The translations under genes were made by a program, and so were the position numbers. This document shows, in pieces, positions 6,123-8,275 of a DNA stretch of 8,275 bases; position 1 is the first letter of the stretch, and every line of letters begins with the position of its first letter. Source of the stretch: JBAPRR01 sp049281195 (lineage in GTDB: Bacteria; Actinomycetota; Acidimicrobiia; Acidimicrobiales; CAVXTF01); assembly GCA_049281195.1 (NCBI GenBank), contig JBAPRR010000369.1, positions 1 through 8,275 on the forward strand, given 5' to 3'. The notes beneath the pieces were generated by a model. That model was not told the origin of the DNA and did no database searches. It was given only the letters and a program-made list of their open reading frames with translations.

Positions 6123-6811
6123 GCGACGCCGCCGTACCCGAGCCGCGGTCCGGGGCGATCATGGTCAAGACGGTGGCCATCGACGGGCCGGCCGGCGCCG
6201 GCAAATCGACACTGGCCAAGCTGCTCGCCAAGCATCTCGGCCTCCACAGGCTGGATACCGGTGCCATGTACCGGGCGGTGGCATGGGCTGCGCTCGAACG
6301 CAACATCGATCCTGCTGACAAAGAGACGGTGGCGGAGCTCGCCCGGACACTCCGCATCGACGTGGGCGACAAGGTGTACATCGACGGGCACGACGCCACG
6401 CGCGCGATACGGACCGCTCCTGTCGACCGGGCGGTTTCGATAGTGGCGGCCAACCCCGGTGTGAGGACGGAACTGGTCAGGCGCCAACGCGATTGGGTGA
6501 GCCGCCACGGCGGCGGCGTGGTCGAAGGCCGTGACATCGGTACGGTCGTGCTTCCCGACGCAGATCTGAAGGTGTACCTGACCGCCGCGGCGAGAGAGCG
6601 GGCCCGTCGCAGGGCCAAGGAACGAAAAGACGAAGAATCGGTCGCCCAGGTGGAGGCCGAACTGGTGCGCAGGGACGAGCTCGACTCGACAAGGACGGAT
6701 TCGCCGCTTCAGGCGCCCGGACAGGCCGAAGACGCGATAGTGGTTGACTCGACGAACAAGAGCGCGGCATCGATCCTCGAGGAGGTGCTCGGATGTCTTC
6801 GAGCGGGATGA
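6119..6811 (+). CDS. cmk: Cytidylate kinase
   Basis: Cmk phosphorylates CMP and dCMP with ATP (EC 2.7.4.25), recycling cytidylates for RNA, DNA and lipid precursors. From GTG 6119 it has 230 residues. The Walker A loop IDGPAGAGKST is at 21-31, the substrate-binding LDTGAMYRA at 45-53, and the family segment VVEGRDIGTVV lies near the middle, followed by the arginine-rich lid (RERARRRAKERK). A VVDST element lies near the C-terminus. Two starts are possible. GTG 6119 overlaps the aroA stop as GTGA, like the tyrA-aroA junction. ATG 6161 sits directly before VKTVAIDG, where many homologues begin, and gives 216 residues. I list the longer form because of coupling; the extra 14 residues look unstructured. 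The frame is open to 6050, but that part overlaps aroA. cmk overlaps plsC by 19 nt. Confidence 0.95.
   Translation: MSDAAVPEPRSGAIMVKTVAIDGPAGAGKSTLAKLLAKHLGLHRLDTGAMYRAVAWAALERNIDPADKETVAELARTLRIDVGDKVYIDGHDATRAIRTAPVDRAVSIVAANPGVRTELVRRQRDWVSRHGGGVVEGRDIGTVVLPDADLKVYLTAAARERARRRAKERKDEESVAQVEAELVRRDELDSTRTDSPLQAPGQAEDAIVVDSTNKSAASILEEVLGCLRAG
6779..6786 (+). promoter_or_regulatory. Strong ribosome binding site of plsC inside cmk
   Basis: GAGGAGGT is nearly a full complement of the 16S 3' end and lies 6 nt before ATG 6793. It is the best Shine-Dalgarno I found in the window. It decides the plsC start at 6793 over the in-frame ATG at 6808, which would overlap the cmk stop as ATGA but has only a weak, badly spaced site. 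Confidence 0.7.
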
Positions 6812-7476
6812 ACGACCCCCGTGAAGCGAACTTTACGGTCACGGCTCCCGAGATCGTCTACAAGGCGGTGAAGGGATTGGCCGGAATCCTGTGCCGTCTC
6901 TACTTCCGGGTCAGGATCACCGGCCGCCAGATTCCCGAAACCGGTCCCATCATCCTCGCTCCGGTGCACCGGAGCTTCCTCGACTTTTTGATCGTGGGAA
7001 CGACCATGACCAAGCGCAAGGTGTACTTCATGGCGAAAGACGATCTTTGGAAGTCGAAGCCGCTGGGCGCGTTCCTGAACACATTCGGCGCCTTTCCCGT
7101 GAACCGCGACGGAACGGATCGACTGGCGTTGGACAGAGCACAGGCGGTGCTCGAGCGCGGCGATGTCCTGATCATGTTTCCGGAGGGAACCCGCCGCACA
7201 GGCCCGAAGATCGAGGATCTGCACGAAGGCGTGGCGTTCCTCGCCGCGCGCACCGGAACGCGGATCCTGCCGATAGGAGTGGGGGGAACGTCAGCGGCGA
7301 TGCCGAAGGGGGCCAAGATCCCGAGACCGGTCAAGGTGACGCTGGTGGTGGGGGACTTCATCGATCCGCCGGAAAAAAGCGGTGCGGGACGTGTTCCTAG
7401 AACCAAGGTCCACGCCGTTACGGAGGAGCTCCGTTCCGAGCTTCAGAATCTCTACGAGATATCGGAGCCGGCCTGA
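6793..7476 (+). CDS. plsC: PlsC-like 1-acylglycerol-3-phosphate O-acyltransferase
   Basis: Members of this family transfer an acyl chain to lysophosphatidic acid to give phosphatidic acid (EC 2.3.1.51) at the inner face of the membrane. The 227-residue product has the four acyltransferase motifs: HRSFLD (59-64, the catalytic HX4D), GAFPVNRD (99-106), FPEGTR (129-134) and ILPIGVGG (158-165). The hydrophobic stretch near 27-38 is short, so membrane contact is probably peripheral. The start is set by a strong GAGGAGGT site and overlaps cmk by 19 nt. Genomes often carry several PlsC paralogues with other acceptors, so the exact substrate is not certain. A plsC-like gene after cmk is a recurrent arrangement in bacteria (recalled family knowledge). 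It is the last gene of the plus-strand run. Confidence 0.88.
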   Translation: MSSSGMNDPREANFTVTAPEIVYKAVKGLAGILCRLYFRVRITGRQIPETGPIILAPVHRSFLDFLIVGTTMTKRKVYFMAKDDLWKSKPLGAFLNTFGAFPVNRDGTDRLALDRAQAVLERGDVLIMFPEGTRRTGPKIEDLHEGVAFLAARTGTRILPIGVGGTSAAMPKGAKIPRPVKVTLVVGDFIDPPEKSGAGRVPRTKVHAVTEELRSELQNLYEISEPA

Positions 7477-7518
7477 GGATCAGTGCCGCCCCGAAAATCA
7501 GCGCCGGCCTGATCAGTG
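7467..7518. repeat. Imperfect direct repeat around the plsC/glycosyltransferase ends
   Basis: GCCGGCCTGA at 7467-7476 recurs exactly at 7503-7512. Each copy is followed by TCAGTG, directly in the second copy (7513-7518) and after three extra bases, GGA, in the first (7480-7485). The first copy contains the plsC stop codon, and the second abuts the glycosyltransferase stop on the other strand. The spacer 7486-7502 holds CCGCCCCGAAAATCAGC. It looks like a local duplication of the gene end. Confidence 0.6.
7494..7513 (-). terminator. Weak candidate intrinsic terminator of the glycosyltransferase gene
   Basis: On the minus strand, ATCAG (7513-7509), a 7-nt GC-rich loop and CTGAT (7501-7497) form a 5-bp stem, followed by TTT (7496-7494). 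It begins within the stop codon. The stem is short and the T-run minimal, so confidence is low. Confidence 0.3.
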
Positions 7519-8275
7519 ATGGTGGCGCTCACGCCACCAGGTCCTGAGAATCACACGCGCATATTGCATGCCGAAGTAGACGTTGTGACCTTTCTTCGAC
7601 TCGCCTGACGAGCGCGGATGCCAGACGGTCGGAACCTCCGAGATCCGCCAACCACGAGCGGCCGCGGTGATGATCACCTCCGAGGTCTGGTACTGATCCT
7701 GCTCGAGAGTCAGGTCGTTCAGGACTTCGGTGCGAAAGGCCCGGTAGCCGTTGGAGGTGTCGGTCAGGTTCTTGCCGATGATCTTGTTGATCGTCCACGC
7801 GAAGACCTTGACACCGGACTTGCGCATCAGGTCCGTGGTCTCGTCCACCCCGAGCTGACGGGACGCGATCACAAAGTCTGACGTTCCGGCGAGGATGGGC
7901 GCGAGGAGGTCGGGCACCTCGCCTGGGTCGTTCTGCCCGTCGGCATCGATGGTTATGACGTACTTGCAGCCGTTGGCGCGTGCGAGCTCATAACCGAGCT
8001 GGAGCGCCACACCTTGGCCCATGTTCACCGGAAGCACCGCGCAGAGCGCACCGAAGTGCCTGACTATGTCCTCGGTGCCGTCGTCGCCGCCATCCACCAC
8101 CACCAGTGTGGTGACCGGAAGTCCCGCCACTTCGGTGGGGCACGCTTTGAGCACCGGGCCGATGTTGTCTGCCTCGAGATAGCTCGCGATGAGGGCCATC
8201 ACCGGCCCGTAGGTCGCGTTGGGATGGTGCTTTTCAAGGTCTTGCTTGCCGAGCTGCTTGACGAGGCGTCTTACG
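7513..8275 (-). CDS. Family-2 glycosyltransferase, 5' end beyond the window
   Basis: This is a GT-A fold glycosyltransferase of the dolichyl-phosphate-mannose synthase-like group, which transfers a sugar from a nucleotide sugar, often to a polyprenyl phosphate or cell-envelope acceptor. Donor and acceptor are not known. Numbering from the in-frame GTG at 8202, MALIASYLEADNIG is the first strand and helix, VVVDGGDDGT (34-43) binds the nucleotide, DADGQ (86-90) is the DXD metal motif, and DTSNGYRAFR (148-157) is the acceptor-side motif. It ends TWWRERHHH. I see no transmembrane helices, so it is a lone catalytic domain. The frame stays open without a stop from 8202 to 8275, reading RRLVKQLGKQDLEKHHPN upstream, with third positions mostly G or C. 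I therefore call it partial with the start off the right edge; GTG 8202 or ATG 8199 are fallback starts. It converges on plsC. Confidence 0.87.
   Translation of the reverse strand, partial: VRRLVKQLGKQDLEKHHPNATYGPVMALIASYLEADNIGPVLKACPTEVAGLPVTTLVVVDGGDDGTEDIVRHFGALCAVLPVNMGQGVALQLGYELARANGCKYVITIDADGQNDPGEVPDLLAPILAGTSDFVIASRQLGVDETTDLMRKSGVKVFAWTINKIIGKNLTDTSNGYRAFRTEVLNDLTLEQDQYQTSEVIITAAARGWRISEVPTVWHPRSSGESKKGHNVYFGMQYARVILRTWWRERHHH
7520..7539. terminator. 8-bp hairpin at the convergent gene ends
   Basis: TGGTGGCG (7520-7527) and CGCCACCA (7532-7539) form a perfect 8-bp stem around the tetraloop CTCA. It starts 44 nt after the plsC stop and lies in the last codons of the glycosyltransferase (the TWWRERHHH end). 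It could help stop plus-strand transcripts. There is no T-run after it, so it may only reflect the codon sequence. Confidence 0.3.

Overview
The window is a dense stretch of bacterial housekeeping genes. High G+C, strongly GC-biased third positions, frequent GTG starts, TANNNT-type -10 boxes sitting directly before start codons, and a monofunctional AroH-type chorismate mutase beside an ACT-domain prephenate dehydrogenase all suggest an actinobacterium. The scpA-scpB-rluB-aroH-tyrA-aroA-cmk-plsC order fits a deep lineage such as Acidimicrobiia. That placement is inference; no rRNA or clade-specific marker is present. I found no phage, IS, CRISPR, defence, tRNA or riboswitch element.

Layout. 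Positions 1-51 lie downstream of trpS and show no recognisable gene or convincing terminator. trpS (tryptophanyl-tRNA synthetase) is on the minus strand at 52-1035. About 60 bp separates it from a divergent plus-strand run covering 1095-7476. That run begins with scpA and scpB, the kleisin and winged-helix subunits of the SMC condensin, then rluB, a 23S rRNA pseudouridine synthase. Next come aroH (chorismate mutase), tyrA (prephenate dehydrogenase), aroA (EPSP synthase), cmk (CMP kinase) and a plsC-like acyltransferase. The last four junctions overlap by 17, 4, 4 and 19 nt, so aroH to plsC is probably translated as one coupled unit. A minus-strand family-2 glycosyltransferase converges on plsC, and its reading frame stays open to the right edge of the window.

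How the genes work together. AroA supplies EPSP for chorismate. AroH turns chorismate into prephenate. TyrA oxidises prephenate to the tyrosine precursor and has a C-terminal ACT domain, the likely site of feedback control. The remaining genes serve chromosome segregation (ScpAB), ribosome maturation (RluB), nucleotide supply (Cmk), phospholipid synthesis (PlsC) and tRNA charging (TrpS). They share growth-related expression rather than one pathway.

The content is ordinary core genome and I do not see a new biological system. The points worth a second look are the scpB start, where no usual start codon precedes the conserved first helix and a three-unit 9-bp repeat lies at the scpA/scpB junction; candidate leaderless promoters before trpS, scpA and aroH, one of which uses the rluB stop codon as part of its -10 box; and the repeat and hairpin structure between plsC and the glycosyltransferase.
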